From Macrobrachium rosenbergii (Eukaryota; Arthropoda; Malacostraca; Decapoda; Palaemonidae), in assembly GCF_040412425.1 (NCBI RefSeq), contig NC_089744.1:41732599-41796598 (forward strand): a stretch of DNA of 64,000 nt. The letters are read 5' to 3'. Under the pieces are notes generated by a model. The model ran no database searches. It saw only the letters and a list, made by a program, of their open reading frames with translations, and was not told where the DNA came from. Below are positions 13,317 through 25,700 of this stretch, in pieces. Numbering within the stretch: the first letter of the stretch is position 1; each line of letters opens with the position of its first letter. Position numbers and translations under genes: made by a program.

Positions 13317-14585
13317 TGCAATAACTACAGGCCAATCTCTATTCTCCCTGTGCTCTCCAAAGTTGCTGAAAAACTTATTTTTAACCCACTATATAAGTAT
13401 GTGAATTCTAAAGGATTGTTAGCTGTTAGTCAATATGTATAGAGGAAGCAGTTAGGTACCTGCGATGCTCTTTCAGAATTGACATGCCATTTGCAAGGGA
13501 ACCTTGGTAAGGGTTTTGAGTGCAGAGTAATTCAAATAGATTTTAGTGCTGCTTTCAGTGTAGTAAATCACAAGGCACTTATTTATAAACTTCAGGATCT
13601 TGGAGTGGATGGATATATTTTAGGATCACTGCAAGATTTCCTTACAAGTAGGCAGCAGCAAGTTTCTGTGGATGGGATCTTTAGTGAACCAAGACCTGTT
13701 GTGTCTGGAGTCCCACAGAGCAGTGTTCTTGGTCCACTGTTATTTTTAGTGTATACAAGTGATATGGCTGTTGTCCTGGAAAACAAGATTGTTCAGTATG
13801 CCTATGATGCAGCACTTGTGGGTGTAGTAGTCTCCACTTATGAGAAATGAAGCTGCCCTCAGCCTCAGTTGGGGCATGGACCTGATTAGGGAATGGTGTA
13901 GTCAGTGGGATATGAGGCTCAACACCAGTATAACGAAAGCACTATTGGTTAGTAGTTCTCATAAAGATTTCCCACCCCATCCACCCCCTTCAGGTGGATG
14001 GAACTTTGCTGAATGAGTCTGAAGTTTTAGCTATTCTATGTATAACTTTTGACTCACATCTGACTTTTGAGAAACATCTAATGAAAGTTTCAGCAAATGC
14101 TGCACAAAAGTTAGGTATTGTTTGTAAGGCCTCATATATTTTTAAGTGGTAAAATCAGTGCAACCTGTTTTAGGTCATTCGTACTTCCTTTACTGGAATG
14201 CTGTTCTCCAGTGTGGATGTCTGCTTCTGCCAAAGATTATCTCTTTTAGATAGAGTGGTTGGTGGTGGTAGGTTTTTTTTTCCTAATAGTAGCAGTTATG
14301 ACTTGGACCATCAATGGATGGTCTCTTGTTTGTCACTTTTTCATAAGTTGTATTCCAACAGAGATCTTTCACATTCACAATTGATCCCTGATCCCCCTTA
14401 TCTGCCAAGAGCAACCAGACTCGCTGAATAGCAGCACCAGTATGCAGTGAATGTGCCTCGCTGTCGAACTTATTCCAGAGGTCCTTTATTCCTGACACCA
14501 TTGGACTGTGGAACAGCCCCCCAGAGGATGTTGTGCAATGGGAACTTGAGAAGTTGAAGCAAAAATGCAATGCATTACTACCTTA
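13317..14585 (+). pseudogene. Non-LTR (LINE) reverse transcriptase remnant
   Basis: From 13317 the frame reads NNYRPIS, the classic start of the palm/fingers region in Jockey/CR1-type LINE reverse transcriptases. Then come an in-frame TAG (13440-13442), DFSAAF (13540s), SGVPQSSVLGPLLF (SGVPQGS box, 13707 onward) and QYAYDA (13794 onward), where the second residue pair of the normal YADD box is changed: the first catalytic Asp is Tyr (TAT 13803-13805). The frame is lost after 13850. Beyond this, matching pieces in shifting frames run to about 14585, ending in a C-terminal RCRTYSR...PLDCGT motif usual for the end of these LINE ORF2 proteins. No endonuclease domain is present, so this is a 5'-truncated dead copy, typical of LINE insertion. 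Clade not determined. Confidence 0.8.
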
Positions 14586-14672
14586 ATACTATTCTTCTTG
14601 CATTTTAATATGAAGTTCAAGTGAAAATGCAATGCATACTACCCTAACACTATTCTTCTTGCATTTTAATAC
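14549..14672 (+). repeat. 62 bp tandem duplication at the LINE 3' end
   Basis: Two adjacent copies end in ACTATTCTTCTTGCATTTTA (about 14549-14610 and 14611-14672). It may be part of the LINE 3' tail. An AT-rich simple stretch (AATAATAATAATAAATATA) follows at about 14845. Confidence 0.8.
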
Positions 14673-15339
14673 TTTTTTTTATCTATTAATTTTTTTCTTT
14701 TTTGATAAGTGGGATCTCTTCTTTCTATATTTCACTCTACTTCCTCTTAATTCTTCATAATGAACACCATATTCTTTGGAAGCTTGAATTTCAAGTCAGT
14801 GGCCCCTGTGGGCTTGTTCCTTATGAATAGATTTCATCTGGTGAATAATAATAATAAATATATATATTTTTAGATGTTTCTTACGTGAGTGCCTTTTAAA
14901 TTTATTGCTTTATCATTCTAATTTCCTATTTAATTTTATTATGCCATCAATAACCTAATGTTGTTAAGCCAGTTTTAATAGCCACAAATCAACCAATCAG
15001 TCCTGTCCTTCATCTTGTTGTAGATGTATTGGATACATGTCTCCCCTCTTTCTAGACAGGGAAGAGAGGGATAGACAATGAAGCAAACCTCTTGGTTTTA
15101 TTAGTAAGTTTTTATTGTCTCCGACAGTCTTTGATTTCTCCAAGCCTTATTCATAGTAATGACAACTTATTACTTGGGCCCAAAAGTCTAGCAGTTGCAA
15201 CATCCCATAGTCCAACAAATTAGAGGTGTGGGATTCCTTCCTCAGTTCTTCCAGACAAGGAAGGTATTCCTGGGTGGGTAGAACCAAAGCAGTCGGTTCA
15301 GAGATTTACTCAGATTCCACCCTCCAATGGGTAAGTCTC

Positions 15340-15480
15340 TTGTGAAAATACGAAGGTTTGTATTTGTGTTGGAACATATAGCAAATTTTTAAAGTAATTT
15401 GTATTTTCCTAACATACAAACCTGAAGGTCTGTGCATTTACGGCCCACCTCAGCTACCCGTCGTTCTAATACCTGGGCCA
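15340..15480. repeat. Imperfect palindrome resembling a DIRS terminus or junction
   Basis: GAAGGTTTGTATTTGTGTTGGAA (15351 on) and ATTTTCCTAACATACAAACCTGAAG (from about 15402) are inverted versions of one another with small gaps, separated by an AT-rich centre. The layout (two inverted edges meeting in an AT-rich middle, then a unique GC-rich block) is like the internal complementary regions at 47918 and 57079. No coding partner was recognised on either side, so a DIRS solo end is only a suggestion. Confidence 0.4.
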
Positions 15481-16607
15481 AAAGGCAAAGTGGAGTGCAG
15501 TCTGATGAGTGGGCGGGGCTTTCCCCCTACCACCAGTAGTTAATGACCTTGTCTGAAAGTTAAATGGCCTTTCCAGCTCACATTCGCAAGCCAAATCCTA
15601 TGTAAAGAGTTTCAGATTGGTATGTTAGAAAAGATAGAAATTAATATAAAAATCTGCTATATTTTCATCTAAATCAGAGGAAAAAAATTTCAGGAGTTTT
15701 AAATTGACTTGTGATTAAAGAAGTGGACCAGAGACAAGCCATTGGGGATGCTTAATAAGTTCCTTAAAATTCAGAGAAAAATTACGTGCCCTTTAAATGG
15801 ACCCGTGACCTAGACATCACAGTAAAGAATATTCTTCGTAAATAATCGCCCACCCTCACAATACCTACCTATCAAGTTTCATCAGAATCAGATTGAAGTA
15901 AATTGTCAGCATTTAAATTCAGCTGTGACCTTTACAAGAGAGCCTGGATCAACGTGATTTGCAGTCTTCAAGGTACTGGTACCAGCTTTATTTAATTTCA
16001 AAGGAAAATTAATTTCTTACCTTCAATTTGACATGTAACCTTGAAAATAAAGTAATACAAAGTATCTAGGTTAAAGTACTCTTTGTCCCTCAGTGTATAG
16101 TACTTACTGATGAAGTTTTATCAACATAAGAGGGAAATTGGATGTTGACATTCAAAATTGCTTGTGACCTTGAAAAATAGGTCAGGGTAACAAAAAAATA
16201 GTACCTAAATCCCTTGAACACAGTTTCTGAGATATGAAAGAAGAATTTGTTTAAATTTAAACTTTAAATTTACTTTTCACCCTGAAAATTAGGTCAGGGT
16301 AAAAATAAGAATACTGGAACAAGAGAGGATAATCACATGTCATTAATCTGCCAGAGAAAAAGTGGAGGAGACCAAGATGAGGAGTTATTACACTTATAGC
16401 AGTAACTACCAAACAACATAGTCATAATAATAATAATAATAAAACTACTTTCCAGAGCAAAACTTTTCAACCGACTGGGAAGCGAGAAAATATGGAGGTA
16501 CTGTATTTTCCTAACACTAGAATTCCAAATGCATTTTGTACTGTAAGGCAAGCTTTTTATTGAGAAAAACAGAATTTACAAACTTTGATTTTTCTTTACT
16601 ATTTTAG

Positions 16608-16730
16608 GTTGCCACACATGGAGGATCAGTACGCATGACCACATCAGCTCTTGAACGACTGCAGTATGAACAAAGTAATTCAGGAGGTTCAACAGGTAGA
16701 GCTGTGGAAAACACCTATACCTACACATGA
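16608..16730 (+). CDS. Candidate terminal coding exon of a host gene
   Basis: A polypyrimidine tract and AG acceptor (TTTTTCTTTACTATTTTAG, ending 16607) precede an open 40-codon stretch ending with TGA at 16728-16730. The peptide is hydrophilic: VATHGGSVRMTT, then a short helix-prone ALERLQYEQ, a Gly/Ser linker and a C-terminus ending ENTYTYT. Codon use and composition look like ordinary coding sequence and unlike the transposon remnants. I do not recognise the family. No upstream exon could be identified with confidence, so the gene would extend left of the window or through short exons I cannot call. The sequence after it could be a long 3' UTR. Phase 0 at the acceptor is assumed because it is open in this phase. 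Confidence 0.4.
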   Translation, partial: VATHGGSVRMTTSALERLQYEQSNSGGSTGRAVENTYTYT

Positions 16731-19700
16731 AATGCAGTTACTAATGGATGCAGTATAGCAGCAGGCACTCTTTGAAGTTCTCTACATGAAGCTCATTGAT
16801 CTGTGACAGTCTATAATATTATGTGTAAGGAGCTCATTTTTAACCAAAAGCTTTAAATGTCAAATCTTTTGAGATGAACTCTTGAAAAATTTTTGTTTTT
16901 GATCTAGTGTTCATTGCATGAAAAATTCAAATATTTATTTTGTAACCTGCTTATGTCCAAATTATTCTTGAATTGACCTCATTTTCTGAATTAGTAAGGT
17001 ATTAACATTAACATTTCCTATTTTTGCTTTGATTATGATTCTCAGTAGAAAATTACAGTTATACTGCAGCCATTGGTAATATGAACTGACGGTATGCATG
17101 TTAAAGCACCAAATATTGAATATGTTCCAACTTTTGATGGCGTCAAAAATCACTGCATATATTCTCTCCAGCAGGCCATTATAAGAAAAAGACAACCTAA
17201 CAGCACCATAGAATAAAGAGAATAAGAATGGCTATATTAATTTTTCATGAGAATTTTCGAATCATGAAACGTATAAGGTGAATCAAGAAGTTGAGCAATA
17301 TTCAACTGTAGATATTTCAGGCAGTTAATGGGGCGTGTTCTTAAAGCTAATAAGGGTCTTGTGCAGCTAATATGCAAAGTGTTTGGTGCTTCCTCTGTGT
17401 ATCTTTCTTATCCTGCAATGCTCATCTTGGAGTTTGATCTGCTAAAGTGTGTGTAGGCATTTTTTCACCGTGTTTGTTCAATCTTGATAAATTAATATAC
17501 TGTACATGTATTTTGTAACTAAAGATTTTGAGGCCAGTACATCTCAAGTAGTGCTGATCCTCAAACAAATGGAATTTTAGTAATCAGTATGCTCTGAAAG
17601 ACAGTTTAGAAGCCACATTAGTGTTTGTGACAGTTATTCTAAATATAGCTTTATTATTTCAAGCCTAGCCATATACTCATAAGAAATACATTTGAATATT
17701 TTCACCAAGTAGGGTTCCCCAATTTTACCCACATTTGAACATTTGATTTTTGAATCTCTCTCAGTTAATAACTGTATGAAACTGTTTTTTGTGGCTTTTG
17801 CTTCTGCATACAGTAGAGTATACTATCTTTAAATTTTATCATGTTGTATGCAATGGTTTTACAGAGTTAATTTTGATTGAGGTATAGTGTTAATATTTCT
17901 GATTATTTTTCAGTTCCTCTGGACCTTTATCATTTAATGTTTCAAGAATACTGAATGTGCAGTATTACAAGTAAGTTGGTAATTATGCATTGTATTCACA
18001 CATTAGCATTACATTTCACTGAATGAGATCTGTATATATGGATCTGAGTTTGAGACTTGTTTCATCTACCAAATATTAATATTAATGAGCATTTGTTAGC
18101 TACAATAGTATTGTTTTCTACAGAAGGAAAGTATTGAATGCTTTGTTAGAAAAAATCAGGCACACCACAAAAAATTAACCACACCATATGCCTAAACATC
18201 CTTCCCTCCAAGTAATTTTTTTCTTTTTACAATTTGGCCATAGGCAAGAGTTGCAGCTATCTAATGATCAGTAACAATGTAATAAATTTATCCAAATGTT
18301 TACCATATTCTTCAAGAATTTGATGACCTCATTGGTCATGACAAGATTTTTTTTTATTATAATGTAAGCTATAACAATTGTTGTGGGGGATTCATGCTTT
18401 TTCCTTTTTTTTTTTTTTTTTTTTTTTTTACTTACAATGGTGTGCTTTCCTTTGTACATCTGGTATTGATGTTTTTGCATTGCACTTTTATTTAATGTAA
18501 AGGCATATTTCACATACTATAGCCCTAAGTAGAAATTTTTTTTACTGAAGAAAATGATCACCCACAATTTGTAGGACTACAGGAAATTGATTTTCCAATG
18601 TAAAAGCTGCAGTATTATTTGCATAAGATTATCCAAATTACCTTTAGTATGAAAATCCTCTCACTGATTTGGAAGGACCTAATTCTCTCTTGAAGGCCTA
18701 AGAGTATGTGTGATTCTAGATTACCTCCTTATCTTTGTCTGCATCTCTTGTTGGAGTAATTATCATTATTAAGTAGTCAAACCAAACTACTGAGCTAATT
18801 CATTTAGTTCTTGCAGGGCTGGCCCAAAGGATTTGTCTTTATTAATAGTAAATTTATGTTTTAGTTATTAAATTGCAGCATTTTAAATGATAATACTGAT
18901 TACAGATATGGTCATTATTTTGATGTCTCTATAAATCATAGCATCTTGTGAATGATAGGAAATTGTTTACTTACTGTAAACAATATTTTTTAGGAAAGAG
19001 GAGCACTTATTAAACTATCGTACCTTCCCATTTTCATTTGTTGATTGATTTATTTAACTGAAAATCTGATATCATAAGGAAAAGTGCTAATGTAAAATGT
19101 TTAGAGGTGTTGGTCATCATCATTATTTTATTCTGTAATAATGCTTTATACACTTTTGAATTATTCATATGAAGCACAGCAAATATTGTATGACACTGTA
19201 TCAAGAACAGCCTACACTAGAATACATAAGAACCAAAGACTTATTATTGCAGTATATACCGATAGCTCTGAATCTGCCTCAGGAGTAAACTTGTTCTCAC
19301 ATCTCTAGCTTCACATTTTCCATTATCAAGTACAGCCTGGGTTGCAGGAGTATACATTTGCCATGTGCTTTATTCAACATTCCATCGACTCCCAGTTGTA
19401 CTGCTTTTTAACTTTTACTTTATGCCACTTTCTTTTGGTTTCTTCCATCCTAGCAGTCAAATTTTATTAACATTGTCTTTCTTAAGATTACCCTACAGCT
19501 GTATGAATTAACATTTGTCTTTTTTAAGACTACCCTACAGCTGTGTGAATTTCTTAGTCTCGTTTTTATTGCCAATTTGAAAACAAGTTTACGTACAATA
19601 AATATGCTAATATTAAGAATTCAGATAATGTTGTTCCTAAGTGTTCCTATTCAGGAAATTATTTCTTTGGGCATTAGCCTTGTTTTCATCCCATCAGCCA

Positions 19701-22700
19701 TTGCAGAAAAAGATAAAAATAAAAGTAGTGAAGAATAGGTGGCCTTAGCTAGATTGATATAACTCCTGAATAGGATGGGTTATACATTTGTGTTTTGTAA
19801 TATTTCATTTGATAATAATTGAATGAGAAGTTTTGTAGAACATCAGACTTGATAGTAATGCAGTTAAGAAGAACAGATGGCAATATTAAAATTTTGGCTC
19901 CATTTATTACCTGCAGTACAAAAAACAGTCATCTCACATTGATGTTCAATTATGAACCTCAGCTAGATTCGGGTTCATTTCACCCTAATTGCTTTTTTAT
20001 TACAGTTTCGGGATCTGTTGTCTGTGATACAGTTCATAAGTGGTTTACTGTATTCTTATTCTGTATAACATATTTTCTTGTAATCTAACTGCTTAAGGTA
20101 GTGAATTTATAGTTCTTTAAAGTTTTATCTTTTGGCAGTACTGTAGTTGGTTATGAAGTATATTGTAGAAATAACTTGACTAACAAAGGGCTTTGGTTAA
20201 ACACATGATCACTTTGATACCATGAATAATTACACACCAGTAAGAGTCTCTCAGGTTCTTGATTTCTTTAATTTAGCACTCCCTCCAAAATTAGAGCTTC
20301 CACATCTTTGGGTTGAATAAAGTGTTCAAAAATGAATCCATCTTTTTTGCTTCTCTGAAAAGTATGTAATATAAGTCAGTTCTCATTATTTAATACCTCA
20401 AGTTCAGGGCCAAAAGTTGTTATCATCAGTGATAAGAGAAGTTCTGTTGAAAATCTAAAGAACTACGATCTTAAAAATTCCTCTTGAAAATTAAATCTTG
20501 ATTCCCTAACAAGTATGAAGTTTGCATGTATGTTGGAATGTGTTAAATTCTTACTCATGTAGGCATTACAGGAAATAAAGCTGCTGACAAAGCTGTATCC
20601 ACTGAGACAGACTCAAACGAATGATTATCTAGCATCACTGAATCTTTTTAATGAATAGCATACTGTATGGAATAATGATTCTTAAGAGTAACAAATTCAA
20701 ATGAGTAAAATCCCAAGTAAGATTACCCGAGTCGTCATTTCAAAGGAGGACACTGCACCAAATTGGCTTGATCATGGCTTCATTCTGATTTCACTAACTT
20801 GACCTTTGGATGATAGATAGATACCCTACATGCCCCAGGCCCTGAGTACAGAGAGTGTAAAAAATACAATTGTTTTCATTCCAGCCAACAGTGAATGACA
20901 ATCCCACTGGGATATGCTGTAGTGTCTCTTGATAGAACAACTAAAGTTCCCTTTGCCTAATATGGCATGTTTTTACAGTAGTGTTTTCCTCACTCTCATA
21001 TGCCTGTTAACACTATACTTAGATCTTCACGAAAGTTTGTGATTTTGAGCAGTTCTAGGAGTTTTGATGAAACACTTGAAACTTGATGTCCAACGAATTC
21101 CCTTATATAGCAGAGCGTGCATGATACTCATTCCATTCAGTAAATGAAACTGGTGTGTGGTAACTGTGCTGGATTTTGGCCATGTATGGATATCAATATG
21201 GATATACATATGGATATCCATGCAAATGACTGAGTTGGTAGGGTTGGCAGAATAATGAGACAGATAAAAAAACTTATTAAACCACATTAAAGCCACAGTG
21301 GTATTATAACAATCACGAATGCATTGAGAAACATAAAGAAAAGATATCCCACCTTAGAATATGGCACACCCATTTAATACAGTTATTTAAGGCCACCAAC
21401 CATAAATCCATTAGTATTTTGTGCTAATGCCCATATTGCATTTGACAGCTAATGACAAGTACTGAATACATATCTCTTTAAAACAGTAAAATCAAACATT
21501 TTAATTCTCCCATTATGGTGCTTTTAAGAAGTTGTAAATTATTAGATTAGCAGTTTTTCAACTGAATGAGAGCAAACCTTTTGGGTCATTCATGTGAGTT
21601 TAGTGCAGAGAAATTGAAAAGTTAAGTTTTAAGGTGAAATTGACTGCGAGAGACGTAATTTTTACTAGTAAGTGGAAACCTCTTTGGACCTGCCAATTGA
21701 GGGGTAGGATTTAAAACTCGGTGGTCTGGTTAAACTATGGCATCATTTTGACAATATATAATAAAGAAAATTTAACTTAATTAATGGTTATACTAATCTG
21801 AGATGATCTAGATGATTAGTCCTTGTTTGCCAGTTAGGGGTTGCGATGTTTATTAATATTTCTTAAAATGTAAAATTAAATGTTAAAAAGATTGCGATGG
21901 TAAACTTGAGACAGCTTCTGTGATAAAACATTACTGTTGTAGTTAATGAAAATCTCAAAACAAATCATTGGAAGAGGGAGTTAGACCAGTTTTATATTTT
22001 CTTTACCTTTGATTTTAAATATTTATGATTTCCTTACCTTTTTTCTTTTCAATTATCTTTAATATGACACTTGCAGCTACAAATTAAAGCACTGTTTGCC
22101 TTGTACAGTATCTGTTACTCAGACATTATTGGTTATTGGTTAATAATGTCAGGCATGGATTGTATGGTCTTTCCATTATAAGGCATACATACAATGTACA
22201 TCTAATTCTCATCACAGTAAATATCAATTTACAACACTTACTAGTTAAACAAAGTCATATTTTCATATAAAAAGGTTTAAATCTGATGAGTGGAATATAG
22301 TATTTCACCAATATTTTTTATATTTTTATTATCGTGAAGTTAACTTAGTTTTAACATTGTGCAAAGTGTGTATTTTTAGTTATAAATTTTGGATAAGGAA
22401 TTAATAAAATAGTAATTGAAGTTTAGTAATCTTGTTAAACTACTTTATAGTTATAATCAAATTATCAGTATATTTTGAGTACTCTCCCCTCATTTTATCT
22501 GTAAAAGATAGGTTTTCATTCCATTCATGTTGACCTGATGGTAAAAAGTTAGTATGCTGTGCTATTTTATGACTGAAAAAAATGGTTTCAGGATTTTGCC
22601 AATGGCTTTGCTTTTTTGTTTAAAGCTGTAGTTTCAACCATTTACATTTGTCAGTAGATAGGAGTCACCTTGATGGTTTTCATTGTATTCAATTATTTAT

Positions 22701-25700
22701 TAGTGGAGGAAGTTTATTGTAAACATGGTTTCATGATTTTGTAGAAGGCTTTACTGTGTTTTGTTTTTGAAGTGTTGGTTTCAGCAATATACATTTGTGG
22801 GTGGTTTTGAGTTATATGGATGGTTTTTGTTGTTCTCAGTTGGTGGAAGAAATTTATCATGAACAATGTTACATTAGTGATGTTGTGTCCATACAGTGTT
22901 CGGACCTTTGATTTCATGATACAATACCCAGTATATTGCAGTTCAAGGTAAGAGAAGTCTTCAGTGTGTGAAAGAAGCTTGTGAGTCTTTCTCTATAACT
23001 AAAGGAGACCCTTTAATCATTACAAATGCTGTATTAGTATCATAATATCAGTCATAAAGTTCAGAAATTCTTGTTTATTCCATATATTGGTGTGCATTAT
23101 CCTTTTAATTTTACTCATCTGGATGAATTTGTATTTCTCTGCACTGAGCAATTAGGATATGCATAGCATGCAATGTGTAGAGGCAGTTTTCAGTTGTGGT
23201 GTGTTCGAGTGTACAGCGAATATTCATTTAATGAAATTAAGGATTCTGCTGCATTTAAAGTGGTCTAGTATATTTCAGTTTCTCCCTTTATACAAGGTAA
23301 ACAGGCTAGAATTACTTTTTGCTTTTGCAAAGTAATAAATCAATTATAGTTCTTTATGCATAGTTTCAAATATTACTTTGCCTGAACTAGGTCTGTGATA
23401 ATTACGAAGCCTAGATGTAAGAACTGTTCTAGTTTTTCTTTTTGAGTCAGTATCGACATTTGTTCTACTATCCACACTATTAATGGAGCAAAACTCAGCC
23501 TTCTGCCATTCTTGCCAAAAATCTTTGGAAATATCCAAGGAATAACCATCAGTTGTTAGTTATCTATTTTAAGGGGTTTTAAGTAACGAACCATTCACAG
23601 TTAAGTCTCATTAAATCACAGCTCTCTTTGTGATGTCCTGAGGAAGGGGCATGCCATCCTACTGTGCCCTAGGTCAACCCTGAGGAAATAGCCAAAGAGG
23701 GGAAAATCTATGAACATGAAGGTTAAATAATTTTCACACCTGTAATTGCAGAGCAGATTTCTAGCAAGAAGTCATATCTGAGAAAAGCTAATCTCAGGAG
23801 TCAGTAAGTAATGTTGGTTAGGACTTTACCATTACTGATGTCAGTGGTCATGGAATTAGTAAGTAAAGTTGGTTAGGACTTAACCATTACTGATGTCAGT
23901 GCTCATAAGATCAGGGCAATATCTGTCTTCATCAGTTAGAATATGTTGGTACCCGGGTAGAAAATATTCACCTTTGTCAGTCTAATTTTGGTGGTATCAT
24001 TCATAGCTTCGTAGTCATGTTTTGAATACATTTGAATAGGCAAGAGGGGAGAAGCATGTATTAATCAGCGTCATCCTAACCTGTCATGTGCAGTTGTCAA
24101 TTTTTGCTCACTGAGCACAAGGCAATTTTTAATCCCCTCACCACTTATCATCCTGAAGGCAGGAGCTTCCCTTGATTCGTGAAGGTATGTAAAGTGTACT
24201 GTTACATATTACCAACTTTGCAAGTGCTGTAAAGTTGTGACATCACTATCCACTTTATTGGTGGCTCAGTGTAAATGTAAATGGATTATATATTTATGTG
24301 GACTGTAAATTTTAAAAAATTCAGTTCCATAAATATACTTGTATTTCACTTGAAGTGTCATTTTGCCAAATACATCATGATTGGTGTGGAATAATGGCAT
24401 TTTTAGTATACTGAATATGGGGACACTTTTCCCTTGTCCAGTAGGTCAAATACACTTTCCAAAAGTTGTATGAAGCTTGTTGAAGTGTTCATTATAACAA
24501 GTAAATGACAAGATTTGTTGAATGATGAAATGAAAAGTAACAAGTTAAAGAGGACTGAACCTGCAGTAGGGTTAAGGCTGTCACCTGTAGTAAATGAAAA
24601 ACATACAGAAGTAGTAATATCCTTCATGAGAAGTAGGCACTCCTGTTTAACAATGTCCTCCCCTCATGATCCAGTAAGAATGCAGTACAACTTACACAAT
24701 AAAACATATTTCATGTGAATGATAAAATTTTAATTGAAAACAGGTGGCCAGTATTGGACTCAAATCCCTTTCAAGAAATTTTTCTGTCCTTAAAATTTTC
24801 AGTCCATCTGACTATAAAGTTTTTTAAGCTTTAAGCATAATTATTGAATATTTTTTAGTAAGAACAAATCCTTTGGGCCGGCTCTTTGAGTTAAAAATTT
24901 TAGTGCAATAGTCTAGTTTTATTTTCATACATCTCCTAAATCTTTGGTGGAGGATACATACCTGAGAGGAAGACTCAAAACTTCTTTTATCTGTTGAGGA
25001 GTTTGATTCCAGTAGTACTGCACCGTACCAGGCAGTGTAGTATGTAAACTTAATTTTTGGCAACAAGTATATATTTTTTATTTGTACTTACATATAGACA
25101 TTGCAGTTGGCTATTCCTTATAATAAAGTGGAATTCACACAGTGAAATGCTGAAAGCAATATATTAGGGATTGTTTTGCTAGGTTCCATTTCTTGGTTGT
25201 CATTCTGTTTCATGTAGGGTTTGGTGAATTGAAGATTTTCATTGTTAGGTCATAATTTTTACCATTTCTTGAAAATTTCTTTTTCTGTATAATGTGACAT
25301 TAATTAATTGCAGTTTATCAAATTGTAATAAAATTTTTTAATTGGAATTGCATAACATTACTGATCTCAATATGTTTAAAGTATTTGTTAATGATAATTG
25401 AGAAGTACTGGTTTATGAAAGGGTTTGGCAAAAGGGAGCTTGAAAATCTGTAAATTAGAGTAAGGATATCCTTGTTTGAAGTTAATTTTCTTTCTGAAAA
25501 TTATCCGTTTTACTTTCAAAGGAAATAGAATTCCCTCTACAATGCAGCTTTGATAAGAATTTTTCTAAAGATAATTTATTGCTAATTATAGTATACACGA
25601 AAGTGTTGATATTGTAAACATATTGATCAAAGTGTAATCTATCAAGCCAACCTTGTAAGAACTCATTAACCCAGTGATCCAATTAAAATTTGGGTTATAA

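Noticed and set aside
17900..17975. Exon-like segment with TTTTTCAG acceptor and GTAAGT donor
   Set aside because: Only ~60 bp and not open in a frame that continues the exon at 16608, which already ends in a stop; chance splice-like signals are common in AT-rich DNA.
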